Below are positions 9,353-18,327 of a stretch of 64,000 nt of DNA, piece by piece. The position numbers were made by a program, and so were the translations under genes. The stretch comes from RBG-16-34-14 sp963798865 (GTDB lineage: Bacteria > Bacteroidota > Ignavibacteria > Ignavibacteriales > Ignavibacteriaceae): the NCBI GenBank assembly GCA_963798865.1, contig CAWCVZ010000014.1, positions 62,001-126,000 on the forward strand, given 5' to 3'. The notes under the pieces were generated by a model. The model was not told the origin of the DNA. It saw only the letters and a list, made by a program, of their open reading frames with translations, and made no database searches. Each line of letters begins with the position of its first letter. Position 1 is the first letter of the stretch.

Positions 9353-9365
9353 TTTAAGATGGTAT

Positions 9366-10556
9366 CTATTTTAATAAGGTCATTACTTTTGTCCGTATAT
9401 ATTCATCAGTTTGCAGTTTATAAAAATAAACTCCGCTTGAGTAATTACCCGCATTAAAAACAATTTCATATTTTCCTGGTGATTTTTGTTCGTTTAGTAA
9501 ATCAGCTATTTCTTCTCCAAGAATGTTATAAACTTTTAATGAAACATATTGATTATCCTGCTGTCTGTATGAATTTCCAACAGCATATTGAATACTTGTA
9601 ACAGGATTGAACGGGTTGGGATAATTCTGTTCAAGAAAATAATCTGATCCTTTATCTTTATTTTTTAGTGAATCAACTCCGTTTGGACCGGCTCTTGGAT
9701 AAAAATATAAATGTGCCGGAACACCAAGCAATTCTTCACTAACTGTATAATAACCATCGGAATTATAACTCCAGCAAATTCCTTCTCCCTGTGGTTCTCT
9801 TTTATATGGAAGCTGATAATATTGATTGTGAGTAAATACATCGGTAATTGTCTGCTGTGCATTACGATGCCAGTAGAATACAAAATCATAATTTTTTAAA
9901 AGAATTTCACTTCCGTCTGCTGATATATCCCCCCCAACTATTTGTGTAAGAGGAAGAGTTGCAATTTTATCTAATGTTATTACATCTGTTAAAGATTGCG
10001 GATAAGCTGCACGGTAAACACTCACATTTACTTCACGCTTTGAAACCACATAAATATCTTTTGTTAATGGATCAACTAAAAGAGCTTCCGCATCTCTTGG
10101 TCCATCAGGGTACTGATATTTAATAACATCAACATTTCCAAGGGATATATAAACTGGATTTTGATCCGGGTTGACAACAGGTTCAGGAACGCGATAAATA
10201 TATTTTAAATCATACTGAGCACTATTGTCGCCAATCTCTCCGATGTAAATATAACTTTCATTATCAACCGGTCCGGGACCAACTTCAATATCTTCCCAAT
10301 CCCTGTTCGTTGCATTTTCAATTGAGTAAACGCCAAGATGTTTTCCGGAATTATTTATAGCAAAAATTCTTGCTGAATCTCCGGAATCATTATGAACCCA
10401 GAGTACATTTGTATTTATTTTACTTGCTGCAATACCTGAGGCTTCATTAATCTCGGAGAATTCAATTAAACCTTTATCTTCTCTTGAACCAAAACCCGGA
10501 GCCTGGGCGAATAATGAAATTGAAAAAAGAAATGATAACAGTAATCTTATAGTCAT
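9366..10556 (-). CDS. secreted beta-propeller-like protein with type IX sorting tail
   Basis: A 396-residue secreted protein. Residues 1-17 are a Sec signal ending at FAQ. Residues ~25-290 resemble SdiA-regulated/phytase-like beta-propellers (EINEASGIAASK, WVHNDSGDSARIFAI, RDWEDIEVGPG). The last ~90 residues are a type IX secretion C-terminal domain: EQNYPNPFNPVTSIQYAV, then LKVYNILGEEI and the SSGVYFYKLQT segment. The protein would be exported through the T9SS and anchored or released at the cell surface. Catalytic function is not established. It sits 5 bases downstream of the PagL-like gene. Confidence 0.85.
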   Translation of the reverse strand: MTIRLLLSFLFSISLFAQAPGFGSREDKGLIEFSEINEASGIAASKINTNVLWVHNDSGDSARIFAINNSGKHLGVYSIENATNRDWEDIEVGPGPVDNESYIYIGEIGDNSAQYDLKYIYRVPEPVVNPDQNPVYISLGNVDVIKYQYPDGPRDAEALLVDPLTKDIYVVSKREVNVSVYRAAYPQSLTDVITLDKIATLPLTQIVGGDISADGSEILLKNYDFVFYWHRNAQQTITDVFTHNQYYQLPYKREPQGEGICWSYNSDGYYTVSEELLGVPAHLYFYPRAGPNGVDSLKNKDKGSDYFLEQNYPNPFNPVTSIQYAVGNSYRQQDNQYVSLKVYNILGEEIADLLNEQKSPGKYEIVFNAGNYSSGVYFYKLQTDEYIRTKVMTLLK

Positions 10557-10561
10557 TTTAT

Positions 10562-11125
10562 TTAGCCCATAGGTATTGAATAAATAAATGAAATACTTTC
10601 CGCCCCAGGGTTGCTTTTACCAAGGCTTCCGTTTGATATATGATCAAATCCAATTCCTATCTTCGAATTATTTTCAAAAGAATAAAATATTTCAAACAAT
10701 GTTCTGAATTCAATTTTATAAGCAAGGTCGTGTCCTTCCCCTTTACTAAAATATCCTGCTGAAAAACTCGGTGTAAATATAATATTATTACTCAATGAAA
10801 TATCAAAATAAAAACCTGCCATTCCATAAAATGCACCTGATGATGTGAATGTAATTCCTGCCAGAGGCTGCACGATTAATAAAGATAATGATGATCGGAA
10901 CTCAACCCTTCCTTCAAAAGCACTTCTTTGTTTACGAAGAGCATTGAAATCGGATACACCCACAATTAAGCTGTTAACAGAATTATTTTTAGGCAAGCTT
11001 TTTTGATTTGAACTTTGCGGGCTGGATTCTGACGTTGCTTTGCATTCAGATGGTTTTATATAAAGAAAAACAAATATCAAAACCAACAGTAAGGATTTCT
11101 TTTTAAAATAACTTTCTGGTAACAT
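10562..11125 (-). CDS. PagL-like lipid A 3-O-deacylase (acyloxyacyl hydrolase)
   Basis: A 187-residue exported protein; a hydrophobic N-terminal segment (SLLLVLIFVFLY) acts as signal. The body is beta-barrel-like. The C-terminal segment FDHISNGSLGKSNPGAES matches the PagL catalytic region, in which His and Ser of HxSN and the Glu of GxES form the triad. PagL removes the 3-O acyl chain of lipid A in the outer membrane. It is followed immediately by a T9SS-type protein and a PAP2 phosphatase on the same strand, which suggests an envelope-remodelling operon. The first ~70 residues are poorly conserved. Confidence 0.72.
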   Translation of the reverse strand: MLPESYFKKKSLLLVLIFVFLYIKPSECKATSESSPQSSNQKSLPKNNSVNSLIVGVSDFNALRKQRSAFEGRVEFRSSLSLLIVQPLAGITFTSSGAFYGMAGFYFDISLSNNIIFTPSFSAGYFSKGEGHDLAYKIEFRTLFEIFYSFENNSKIGIGFDHISNGSLGKSNPGAESISFIYSIPMG

Positions 11126-11295
11126 GCTTATTAAGTTTATTACATTATGAGAATTATTAATAATAAATTTAATGTAAGCTTAAATTAAAATCTATTAGGA
11201 CAGTCACGAAAAAAAATTCTTAAATCAAGGAACTAATCAGTGTTGTTTAAGTTTAACAAACCAAATTCATAAACCAGATAACGGAGCTTAATAAT

Positions 11296-12675
11296 ATGCA
11301 GAAGCTTTCTTTATTTTTTACAATTCTATTATTCATCACTTTTAACAATTCATTCAGCCAGCAGGCTGATCAAAAATCAGTTGCAGTAACAGTGTATAAT
11401 CAAAATCTTGGTGTTGTTAAAGATTTACGATCAATAGATATGAAATCCGGCAAATCTCGAATAGCAATTACAGATGTTGCTCAGTTTATTGATCCCACAA
11501 GTGTTCACATAAAACTAAACGGGGAAGTGCTTGAGCAGAATTTTCAATATGATCTTGTAAGCCTCGATAAAATCCTTCAGAAATATATTGATAAAAATAT
11601 TCAAATTATTGGTGAGAATAATGAATTTATTGAAGGGAAACTTCTTTCAGCTTTTGGCGGACAAATCGTATTGGAAAAAAAAGATGGCGGACTTGTTATG
11701 CTTCCAAGTCTTGCTAAATATAGAATTTCAGTTGGTGAACTTCCGGAAGGTTTAATAACCAGACCAACTCTTATCTGGGAAGTTAATTCTAATTCATCAG
11801 GAAAGCAGGATGTTGAAGTTTCATACCAGACATCCGGTTTGAACTGGCATGCGGAATATGTAGCCGTGTTAAATGAAAGCGATACAAAGCTTGATCTTAA
11901 TTCCTGGGTGAGTGTTGAAAATACTTCAGGTACTACTTACAAAAATGCAAAGCTTAAATTAGTAGCGGGAGATATTAATCTTGTAAAAGATATGTACCCA
12001 CAGAACGGAAGACAGGGAGATGTTATGTACATGGAAAAATCAATGAGTCAGCAGCAATTCCAGGAAAAAGAATTTTTTGAATACCATATGTATGATTTGC
12101 AGCGCCCGACGACAATTTCAAACAATGAAACAAAACAGGTGTCCTTATTTGAGGCTGAGAATGTTAAAGCTGTTAAAAAATATTTTTATAAAAGCGGCAG
12201 CTATAATTATTATGCAAACTCAGGCAGCCAGGGCAAGGTAAACGTTATTGTTGAATTTGATAATAAGGAAGAAAATAATCTTGGCGTTCCAATGCCAAAA
12301 GGAAAAGTTAGAGTTTATAAATCCGATGGGAAATCTCTTGAGTTCATAGGAGAAGATCTCGTTGACCATACGCCAAGAAATGAAAAAGTTAAATTAAAAA
12401 TCGGTGATGCTTTTGATATACTTGCCGAAGAAAAACAAACTGAAAATAATAAGATAAGCGACAGGGTAAATGAACAATCTTTTGAGATAAAAATAAAGAA
12501 CCGGAAAAAAGAAGATATTACTGTTGAAGTGGAAAGATATCTTGGTTTATACTGGGAAGTTCTGTCATCATCTCTTCCTTATGAAAAGAAAGATTCACAA
12601 AATATTACTTTTAAGATTCCCGTTGGTAAGGATACAGAAACTGTACTGACCTTTAAAGTGAGATATGTTTACTGA
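11296..12675 (+). CDS. DUF4139 domain-containing exported protein
   Basis: A 459-residue protein with a Sec signal (FFTILLFITFNNSFSQ). The body matches the DUF4139 family: an N-terminal AVTVYNQNLGVVKDLR segment, the SYQTSGLNWHAEY motif in the middle, and a C-terminal half with VRVYKSDGKSLEFIGED. Family members are exported and of unknown function, sometimes called mucoidy-inhibitor-like. It is a single gene, divergent from the PagL-like gene across a 170-base gap and closed by a strong terminator-like hairpin. Confidence 0.85.
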   Translation: MQKLSLFFTILLFITFNNSFSQQADQKSVAVTVYNQNLGVVKDLRSIDMKSGKSRIAITDVAQFIDPTSVHIKLNGEVLEQNFQYDLVSLDKILQKYIDKNIQIIGENNEFIEGKLLSAFGGQIVLEKKDGGLVMLPSLAKYRISVGELPEGLITRPTLIWEVNSNSSGKQDVEVSYQTSGLNWHAEYVAVLNESDTKLDLNSWVSVENTSGTTYKNAKLKLVAGDINLVKDMYPQNGRQGDVMYMEKSMSQQQFQEKEFFEYHMYDLQRPTTISNNETKQVSLFEAENVKAVKKYFYKSGSYNYYANSGSQGKVNVIVEFDNKEENNLGVPMPKGKVRVYKSDGKSLEFIGEDLVDHTPRNEKVKLKIGDAFDILAEEKQTENNKISDRVNEQSFEIKIKNRKKEDITVEVERYLGLYWEVLSSSLPYEKKDSQNITFKIPVGKDTETVLTFKVRYVY

Positions 12676-12681
12676 TTTTCT

Positions 12682-12716
12682 AAGTGAGGTTCACCTTGAA
12701 GGTGAGCCTCACTTTT
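12682..12716 (+). terminator. strong hairpin after the DUF4139 gene
   Basis: A near-perfect 14-bp stem, AAGTGAGG-T-TCACC / GGTGA-G-CCTCACTT with one G:U pair and a TTGAA loop, lies seven bases after the stop and runs into TTTT. It also stands upstream of the convergent DUF5362 gene, so it may work in both directions. Its CCTTGAAGG core repeats the palindrome at 2193-2212. Confidence 0.75.
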
Positions 12717-12747
12717 AAAAATGGCTGCAGTACAATAGCTAATTGGT

Positions 12748-13125
12748 TTAATAAGAATGAAAATTTCCACTCATTGCGCTGAAGATTGCTGCGCCAAAGG
12801 CAATAAGTAAAATTATATAAAGAACAATAAATATCAGCCCTATTATCATCAATACTTTCTGGATGAAGAAAAAGCTTCCTTGTCGTTCAAATGCACGCTC
12901 AAGCATTGTTAAATCATTTGAACCCATATAACCTGTATATGCATCTGCAGATTCTCTCAATCTTAATCCGCAGATAATCAGCGGAATGCCAACAATAGCT
13001 CCGATTATTGTTAAACACTCAATAGCTCCCATTATAATATAAAACACGCCAACAAAGCGCATATCACCGGACATTTTATTTATGGTCATTTGTGCCATTG
13101 GTGTTAGAGCAGATGTTCCGTTCAT
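12748..13125 (-). CDS. DUF5362 family membrane protein
   Basis: A 125-residue protein with two hydrophobic regions: FVGVFYIIMGAIECLTIIGA at ~24-43, and a long C-terminal helix from ~92 on (VLMIIGLIFIVLYIILLIAF). The layout and the internal GIPLIICGLRLRESADAY segment match DUF5362. Its function is unknown. It is convergent with the DUF4139 gene and may share a transcript with the DUF2279 gene upstream (52-base gap). Confidence 0.72.
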   Translation of the reverse strand: MNGTSALTPMAQMTINKMSGDMRFVGVFYIIMGAIECLTIIGAIVGIPLIICGLRLRESADAYTGYMGSNDLTMLERAFERQGSFFFIQKVLMIIGLIFIVLYIILLIAFGAAIFSAMSGNFHSY

Positions 13126-13177
13126 TAAACCTCCTCTGGTTTTAGTTTATTTAATTGTTGAGGACATTCTTTTAAAA

Positions 13178-14275
13178 TTAAAAGTATAAACCATACCAAA
13201 CTCCGTCTGGAGTTATCTTAACAGCAGGAAGCGGCAGTCTGATGATATTCAGTTCATTCTTTAAAAACCTGATTAAGCTGCTTTCATCTCCTAGGGAAAG
13301 TTTTCTTAAATCATAATCAAGACCAAGAAAGATTTCTCTTTGCCCACCCTGGGGAGTGTCTGCAATCCCTTTTGCAGAATATCCGACTGCAAGCCCAAAT
13401 GGTTTAAGCCATTCAGGGTAATCATTCTGAATTTTTTTGGGCATATAATGGAAAGCATTTATTCCCATCCACCATGTTAATCCCTCATAATCATCAATCC
13501 AGCTTTTTGCGCCATTAACATACCTTCTCTCTCTTAAAGCATCTGATCTATGATAGCTGAATTTAGGCTGCAAGCCACCAAGGGCTTCCGGGTAAAGTTG
13601 CTGCAAAGTGAGAAAACCCGCACCAACTGTATTTGAAATAAGATCTCCCCAGCTAAAGCCCCATTGTTCAAAGAAACCATCGGCAATTTCAATCTGAAGC
13701 ATCCATAGCCATCCGCTTAATCCACCATATAAAATTGAATTTTCCCCGCTCATTCCAGACCACCTGTAACCCCTGGAAAAAAGTCCAGTAGCAAAATAAG
13801 CATGAAGAAAATGACCATATTTATCCATGCCTTTATAGGTTTCAAAATCCTGCGTAAAATTTAAGGAATGCATTTTAGTTGTTGGCCAGTTGTACCATAA
13901 ATCCTTCAGCCGGAAATACCCTGCTATATCAACTGTAATCATAACTCCGGCCATACCAAATAATCTGCCTTCATCAAAATCAGATTTAAGCCACCAGGTT
14001 GTTCCATCATTAAGCGAATAACCTGTGGGAGCTACCGGATCGTTTTTTGTTGTTGAAGAAAAAAATAAATTAAAATCATCCTGCGATGACATTAAAGCAT
14101 ATTTTAAGGGATATTTTTTTGTTTCGTTTTTTGTGGTTAAACTATCAGAAGATTTTTTCCCCGGATCAGATAACTGTGCACTAAAATCTTTTGCAAAAGA
14201 AATTGAGCAAAGAATTACAAAAGAAACAAAAACTTTTAGTACAATTGCCCTTAATGATTGTAGTTTAATATTCAT
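13178..14275 (-). CDS. DUF2279 family exported protein
   Basis: A 365-residue protein with a Sec signal peptide ending near SFAKDF. The central region matches DUF2279: KYGHFLHAYFATGLFS, the SGWLWMLQIEIADGFFEQWG stretch, then FSWGDLISNTVGAGF. The DKxGH and EIxDG patterns are typical of a predicted envelope family of unknown function. It is read away from the TIGR02757 gene across a 93-base gap. Confidence 0.75.
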   Translation of the reverse strand: MNIKLQSLRAIVLKVFVSFVILCSISFAKDFSAQLSDPGKKSSDSLTTKNETKKYPLKYALMSSQDDFNLFFSSTTKNDPVAPTGYSLNDGTTWWLKSDFDEGRLFGMAGVMITVDIAGYFRLKDLWYNWPTTKMHSLNFTQDFETYKGMDKYGHFLHAYFATGLFSRGYRWSGMSGENSILYGGLSGWLWMLQIEIADGFFEQWGFSWGDLISNTVGAGFLTLQQLYPEALGGLQPKFSYHRSDALRERRYVNGAKSWIDDYEGLTWWMGINAFHYMPKKIQNDYPEWLKPFGLAVGYSAKGIADTPQGGQREIFLGLDYDLRKLSLGDESSLIRFLKNELNIIRLPLPAVKITPDGVWYGLYF

Positions 14276-14368
14276 TTTATAATCTTACCTGTAAATTATT
14301 TTATTATATATAGAATCGCAATCATTAAACAAAAATATTTTTACTGAGCTTATCTTCAATCAAGCCCT

Positions 14369-15139
14369 ATGACATTAAAGGAAAAACTCGATTACCATTA
14401 CAGAGCTTTTGATAAATCAAAAATCTCTCCGGATCCTCTTCAATTTCTTCATTTATATAATAAAGAAAAAGATATAGAGGTGATGGGGTTCATAGCTTCT
14501 GTATTTTCTTATGGAAATGTTAAACAGATTATTAATACTCTCAATAAATTTATTTTACTTTCTGAAAATCAGCCACACAGGTTTGTGCTTAACTACAGCA
14601 AGAGTAAAAAGATTAATTTAATTCATCGTTTTTATTCTGAAAAAGATGTTAATGATTTTTTTATCCTATTAAATAAAGCTTATTCTGAATATAGTTCACT
14701 CAAAAATTTATTTATGAAGTTTTATAAACATAATGAAATGAATCTTAAAAATGCTGTCTCCGGTTGTTCAAATTATTTTATTGAAAATCATAGAAGAATT
14801 GGCAATAAAAAAGAAATCAGTTTGGGAATGAGATTTATGTTTCCATTTCCGGAACTTGGAAGTGCGTGCAAAAGAATGAATTTGTTTTTAAGATGGATGA
14901 TAAGAAAAGATGAACTCGATTTTGGTATATGGAAAGAAATTCCTCCCAATAAACTTGTTATTCCTGTTGATACTCATATCTCGAAAATAAGCCGCAAATT
15001 AAAGCTTACTAAAAGAAAAAATGTTAGCTGGAAGATGGCTGAAGAGATTACCGAGAAACTTAAAAAGTTTGATCCAATAGATCCTGTAAAATATGATTTT
15101 GCACTTTGCCACATCGGAATGCGAAAACTTGAGTTTTAA
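14369..15139 (+). CDS. TIGR02757 (DUF2400) family protein
   Basis: A 256-residue soluble protein. Motifs of the family are clear: DPLQFLHLY with MGFIASVFSYGNV near the N-terminus, then RMNLFLRWMIRKDELDFGIW and VIPVDTHISKISRKL near the C-terminus. The latter resembles the HhH-GPD base-excision fold, but a lysine or aspartate catalytic role has not been shown for this family to my knowledge. Function is unknown. It has its own start ATG at 14369 after a gap with the divergent DUF2279 gene. Confidence 0.85.
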   Translation: MTLKEKLDYHYRAFDKSKISPDPLQFLHLYNKEKDIEVMGFIASVFSYGNVKQIINTLNKFILLSENQPHRFVLNYSKSKKINLIHRFYSEKDVNDFFILLNKAYSEYSSLKNLFMKFYKHNEMNLKNAVSGCSNYFIENHRRIGNKKEISLGMRFMFPFPELGSACKRMNLFLRWMIRKDELDFGIWKEIPPNKLVIPVDTHISKISRKLKLTKRKNVSWKMAEEITEKLKKFDPIDPVKYDFALCHIGMRKLEF

Positions 15140-15198
15140 TATTGTCATTCCACAACTGATGCGGAATCTTCTAATGAGTCCGGTATGAAAGTAAAGAA

Positions 15199-15615
15199 TT
15201 AGTTATACTTTTTCTTCATTTGTTTAACCGAGTTTTCAATTAATTCCTTCAGAATTTTCAAGTTAACATCTTCCAGTTTATTAATGTAAAGACACGAGCC
15301 CCGGTTTTTAAACTTTCCTAATTTATTCATAAGCACACTTTGACTTTCCAAACCGGGCATAAAATAAATTGTAAGGTTTTGTTTCCTGGGAGAAAATCCT
15401 GTAATGCACATATCTCCTTCATGCCCGCTGTCATACTTATAGTGATAGTTTCCAAAACCAACAATGCTTGAACCCCACATTTTAGGTTCCTCCTTCGTTA
15501 TCTTCTTCATCATCTCAAGAATTATAAAACTGTCCTCTCTCTTTTTTGAGTCAGGAACAGAGTTAAGAAATTTCTCAACACTCGCTTTGGTTTCTTTTGT
15601 TTTTAGTTCTGCCAT
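15199..15615 (-). CDS. DUF1801 domain-containing protein
   Basis: A 138-residue soluble protein. It opens with TKASVEKFLNSVPDSKKREDSF and contains MWGSSIVGFGNYHYKY and NLTIYFMPGL, the diagnostic segments of the DUF1801/YdhG-like family. The family may be ligand-binding and has no firm function. It lies 29 bases downstream of a DUF5655 gene on the same strand, a common pairing of small stress-type proteins that suggests co-transcription. Confidence 0.85.
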   Translation of the reverse strand: MAELKTKETKASVEKFLNSVPDSKKREDSFIILEMMKKITKEEPKMWGSSIVGFGNYHYKYDSGHEGDMCITGFSPRKQNLTIYFMPGLESQSVLMNKLGKFKNRGSCLYINKLEDVNLKILKELIENSVKQMKKKYN

Positions 15616-15644
15616 TTTAACTCTTTCAATTTGATGGATAGAAT

Positions 15645-15983
15645 TTATTTCATTAATTCATAGGATTTTTTTAGCAGGGAAGTAAAACTTTTATCAACAT
15701 CGGCTGGAGAGTTTAATCTAAAATTATTATGAAACCTGCTTTTTGAAACCTGTTCAACTTTTGTAACTCTATCGTCCTCAATAGAATGATCAAGAACCAA
15801 ATTAAAATCCAGCCAATTTTTTTTTGGGTGCACCCCGCCAAATGCTGTTTTATTTTTCAGATGTATTGAAGTTTTTTTCGGCTCAATAATAATTTTACCA
15901 AAAGCTTTTAATTCTTTTAAAATGGTTTTATAAATTTCCTCAACAACCGGGGATTTATTTATGAATAAACTTTTTTCATCCAT
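15645..15983 (-). CDS. DUF5655 domain-containing protein
   Basis: A 112-residue soluble protein matching DUF5655: SIHLKNKTAFGGVHPKKNWL in the middle, then a short beta-rich stretch and a helical tail (DKSFTSLLKKSYEL). The family often occurs as the C-terminal part of DUF4287 or DNA-nuclease-associated proteins; no function is firm. It is the upstream partner of the DUF1801 gene. Confidence 0.75.
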   Translation of the reverse strand: MDEKSLFINKSPVVEEIYKTILKELKAFGKIIIEPKKTSIHLKNKTAFGGVHPKKNWLDFNLVLDHSIEDDRVTKVEQVSKSRFHNNFRLNSPADVDKSFTSLLKKSYELMK

Positions 15984-16085
15984 TTTATCCTCATATTATT
16001 TTTTTTGAATGATGAACAATAATGAATAAAAAAATTATCGTCAACAGGTATTTAAATTTGATTCCTTGTCTTTTTTCACAATGGC

Positions 16086-16122
16086 AAAAAAAAGCGTGCA
16101 ATCCCAAATCAGAATTGCACGC
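16086..16122 (-). terminator. rho-independent terminator of citrate synthase
   Basis: A perfect 9-bp inverted repeat, GCGTGCAAT (16094-16102) and ATTGCACGC (16114-16122), is followed on the minus strand by eight T residues (A-tract 16086-16093 on the plus strand). It lies 22 bases after the citrate synthase stop. It is the clearest terminator in the window. Confidence 0.9.
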
Positions 16123-16144
16123 ATCATTATTTAATGACTGATTA

Positions 16145-17443
16145 CTATCTCTTATCAATCGGAATGTAAGGGCGTTTTGTTTCACCAATGTATATTTGTC
16201 TTGGGCGATAAATTCTTGCACCGGGAGTTTCTCTCATTTCTTTCCATTGAGCGATCCAGCCGGGTAAGCGGCCAAGTGCAAACATTACTGTGAACATATC
16301 TGTAGGTATTCCCATTGCGCGATAAATTATTCCACTGTAGAAATCAACATTAGGATAAAGTTTTCTTTCTACAAAGAATGGATCTTTAAGAGCTATCTCT
16401 TCAAGATTCTTTGCAATATCCAGCAGTGGATCTTTTACACCAAGTTCTTTGAGGACTTTATCCGCAGCTTTTTTAAGTATAGTAGCTCTCGGATCAAAGT
16501 TTTTATAAACCCTGTGTCCAAAACCCATCAGTTTGAATTTAGATTCTTTATCCTTTGCAAGATTTATGTACTTCTTATAATCCCCACCATCATTCTGAAT
16601 TTGTTCGAGCATTGTAATTACTGATTGGTTTGCACCGCCATGCAGTTTTCCCCAAAGGGCGCATATACCTGCAGAGATTGATGCAAATAAATTAGCTTCA
16701 CTGCTGCCAACCATTCTTACTGTAGATGTGCTGCAGTTTTGTTCATGATCTGCGTGAAGAATAAGAAGAAGATCAAGAGCCTCCTCAACAGATTTAGGTA
16801 CTTCATAATGTTCTGATGGTACGGCAAACATCATATGAAGCAGGTCTGCACTATAGTCTAAAGAATCATTCGGATAAATGTAAGGCTGCCCGATTGATTT
16901 TTTATAAGAGAATGCAGCAATTGTTTTTAGTTTTGCCAGAAGCCTAATCATATTCAATTCAATATCTGCTTTGTAACCGGTTTCAGGATAATATGCAGAA
17001 AGTGAATTAACCATGGAGGAAAGAATTCCCATTGGATGAGCGTTGGCTGAATATCCCTCAAAGAATTTTTTCATATCCTCATGGATTAAGCTGTGGTGAG
17101 ATAATTTATATTTAAAATCATCCAGTACAGGTTTGGTTGGGAGATAACCGAAAATCAAAAGGTAGCATACTTCAACAAAGTTTGATTTTCCAGCTAGCTC
17201 TTCAATAGGATAACCCCTGTATTGAAGTATTCCTTTTTCCCCATCAATAAAAGTAATTGCGCTTTGGCAGGAACCGGTATTTGCATAACCGCTATCCAAA
17301 GTGATAGCGCCGGTAATGTTTCTAAGCTGGCTGATGTCAATACCAACTTCACCTTCGGAACCGATAGTTACAGGAAGTTCGTATTCCTTACCCTTTAAAG
17401 TTAAGGTTGCAGTTTCTGTAACTGTTGTTTTTAAAGTGTCCAT
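16145..17443 (-). CDS. gltA: citrate synthase
   Basis: A 432-residue enzyme condensing acetyl-CoA and oxaloacetate into citrate, the entry step of the TCA cycle. The N-terminal beta-domain (TLDSGYANTGSCQSAITFID) marks the hexameric bacterial type II form. Catalytic motifs are present: HADHEQNCSTSTVR with the active-site His, LWGKLHGGAN with the second His, and GFGHRVYKNFDPRA. The length is normal. It is a single gene with its own terminator. Confidence 0.97.
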   Translation of the reverse strand: MDTLKTTVTETATLTLKGKEYELPVTIGSEGEVGIDISQLRNITGAITLDSGYANTGSCQSAITFIDGEKGILQYRGYPIEELAGKSNFVEVCYLLIFGYLPTKPVLDDFKYKLSHHSLIHEDMKKFFEGYSANAHPMGILSSMVNSLSAYYPETGYKADIELNMIRLLAKLKTIAAFSYKKSIGQPYIYPNDSLDYSADLLHMMFAVPSEHYEVPKSVEEALDLLLILHADHEQNCSTSTVRMVGSSEANLFASISAGICALWGKLHGGANQSVITMLEQIQNDGGDYKKYINLAKDKESKFKLMGFGHRVYKNFDPRATILKKAADKVLKELGVKDPLLDIAKNLEEIALKDPFFVERKLYPNVDFYSGIIYRAMGIPTDMFTVMFALGRLPGWIAQWKEMRETPGARIYRPRQIYIGETKRPYIPIDKR

Positions 17444-17652
17444 ATTACTTCCCCTTCTGTTTAGTTATTATTATTGGGATTTATTATTTAGATATGTTTT
17501 ATATAAAGTTTTTTCTCCCTTCAAATCTTTCTATAATCTTAAATAAAACTTAAGGAGAAAGGAGAAGAATAGCAATAGATGTTAGAAGCAATGTTTTTAA
17601 AATTCGAATCAAACTTAAAAAGAATTTTATTTAAAATTTTGAAAAACAATTA

Positions 17653-18006
17653 TCATTTTCTTGAATCCTGCCATATAAGTTTTTCATCTTTCCTGTTTTT
17701 AAAAAAATCAGGGCATTTGCCGTCGCCATTTCCTGAAAACCCACCATCAGGTGCACATATTATTTTTCCATCTGAGTCATATAGGGTACTGAATTGGTCA
17801 CAACATTGTGGTGGGACAAAATAAACGGTTTGAAGATGATATGTATATCTCCAGATTGATTGAGGCGGATTTCCAACAGGTTCATCCTGGAATTTTTGAA
17901 TAAGAGATTTAATCCATTCCTGGTCATCATTCGGTGATGACGGGTCAATACATCCATTAATTCCGCTTATTAAAAGTATGCCTGAAAGGATAAAAATATA
18001 TTTCAT
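17653..18006 (-). CDS. DUF6970-like lipoprotein
   Basis: A 117-residue protein with a lipobox signal (ILLISGINGC, Cys19). The mature part has the pattern SIWRYTYHLQTVYFVPPQCCDQ followed by LYDSDGKIICAPDGGFSGNGDGKCPDF, read here as two separate blocks, and it is Cys-rich. It resembles small Bacteroidota lipoproteins of the DUF6970 type that have no known role. The opposite-strand frame over the same bases is not supported. Confidence 0.65.
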   Translation of the reverse strand: MKYIFILSGILLISGINGCIDPSSPNDDQEWIKSLIQKFQDEPVGNPPQSIWRYTYHLQTVYFVPPQCCDQFSTLYDSDGKIICAPDGGFSGNGDGKCPDFFKNRKDEKLIWQDSRK

Positions 18007-18327
18007 ATTAATTATTGACCATGTTAATTTTAATTAGTAGGTAAATATTTTTCTAAATATATAATTATTATCTATTCACTTCAACAAACAATGTTTTCGC
18101 TTGAGCTAAATTAAAATCATGATCTTACAACATTTGATGTATCTTTTTTAAGTTTATTAATGATTCACTCATTAATTTTTCAAGGATTATTAATTCAGTA
18201 AAATTTAACTTATAAAGTTTTTTCAATTTAGTCTATAAAAGAATTTATTTCTTGCATTTATATCTTTTATTTCAGAATTTCATCTTCAATAATTCAAAAA
18301 TTCTTCCATATTCCTGGAGTTTTTTAT
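18007..18327. other. AT-rich intergenic gap, no gene seen
   Basis: A 321-base gap between divergently read genes (lipoprotein on minus, OPT transporter on plus). It is very AT-rich with T-runs. I see no conserved reading frame, tRNA or strong hairpin. It presumably holds the promoters of both neighbours, but no box can be called with confidence. Confidence 0.5.

Noticed and set aside
15991..16221. A 76-residue minus-strand frame over the citrate synthase terminator
   Set aside because: It spans the terminator and the end of gltA in another frame and has no supporting motif.
17579..17824. An 81-residue plus-strand frame
   Set aside because: It is the reverse of the DUF6970-like lipoprotein, which has the signal and lipobox.
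18007..18327. A tRNA or small RNA in the longest empty gap
   Set aside because: I found no TTCGANTC-like T-loop, no clover-leaf arms and no strong hairpin; it is simply AT-rich.
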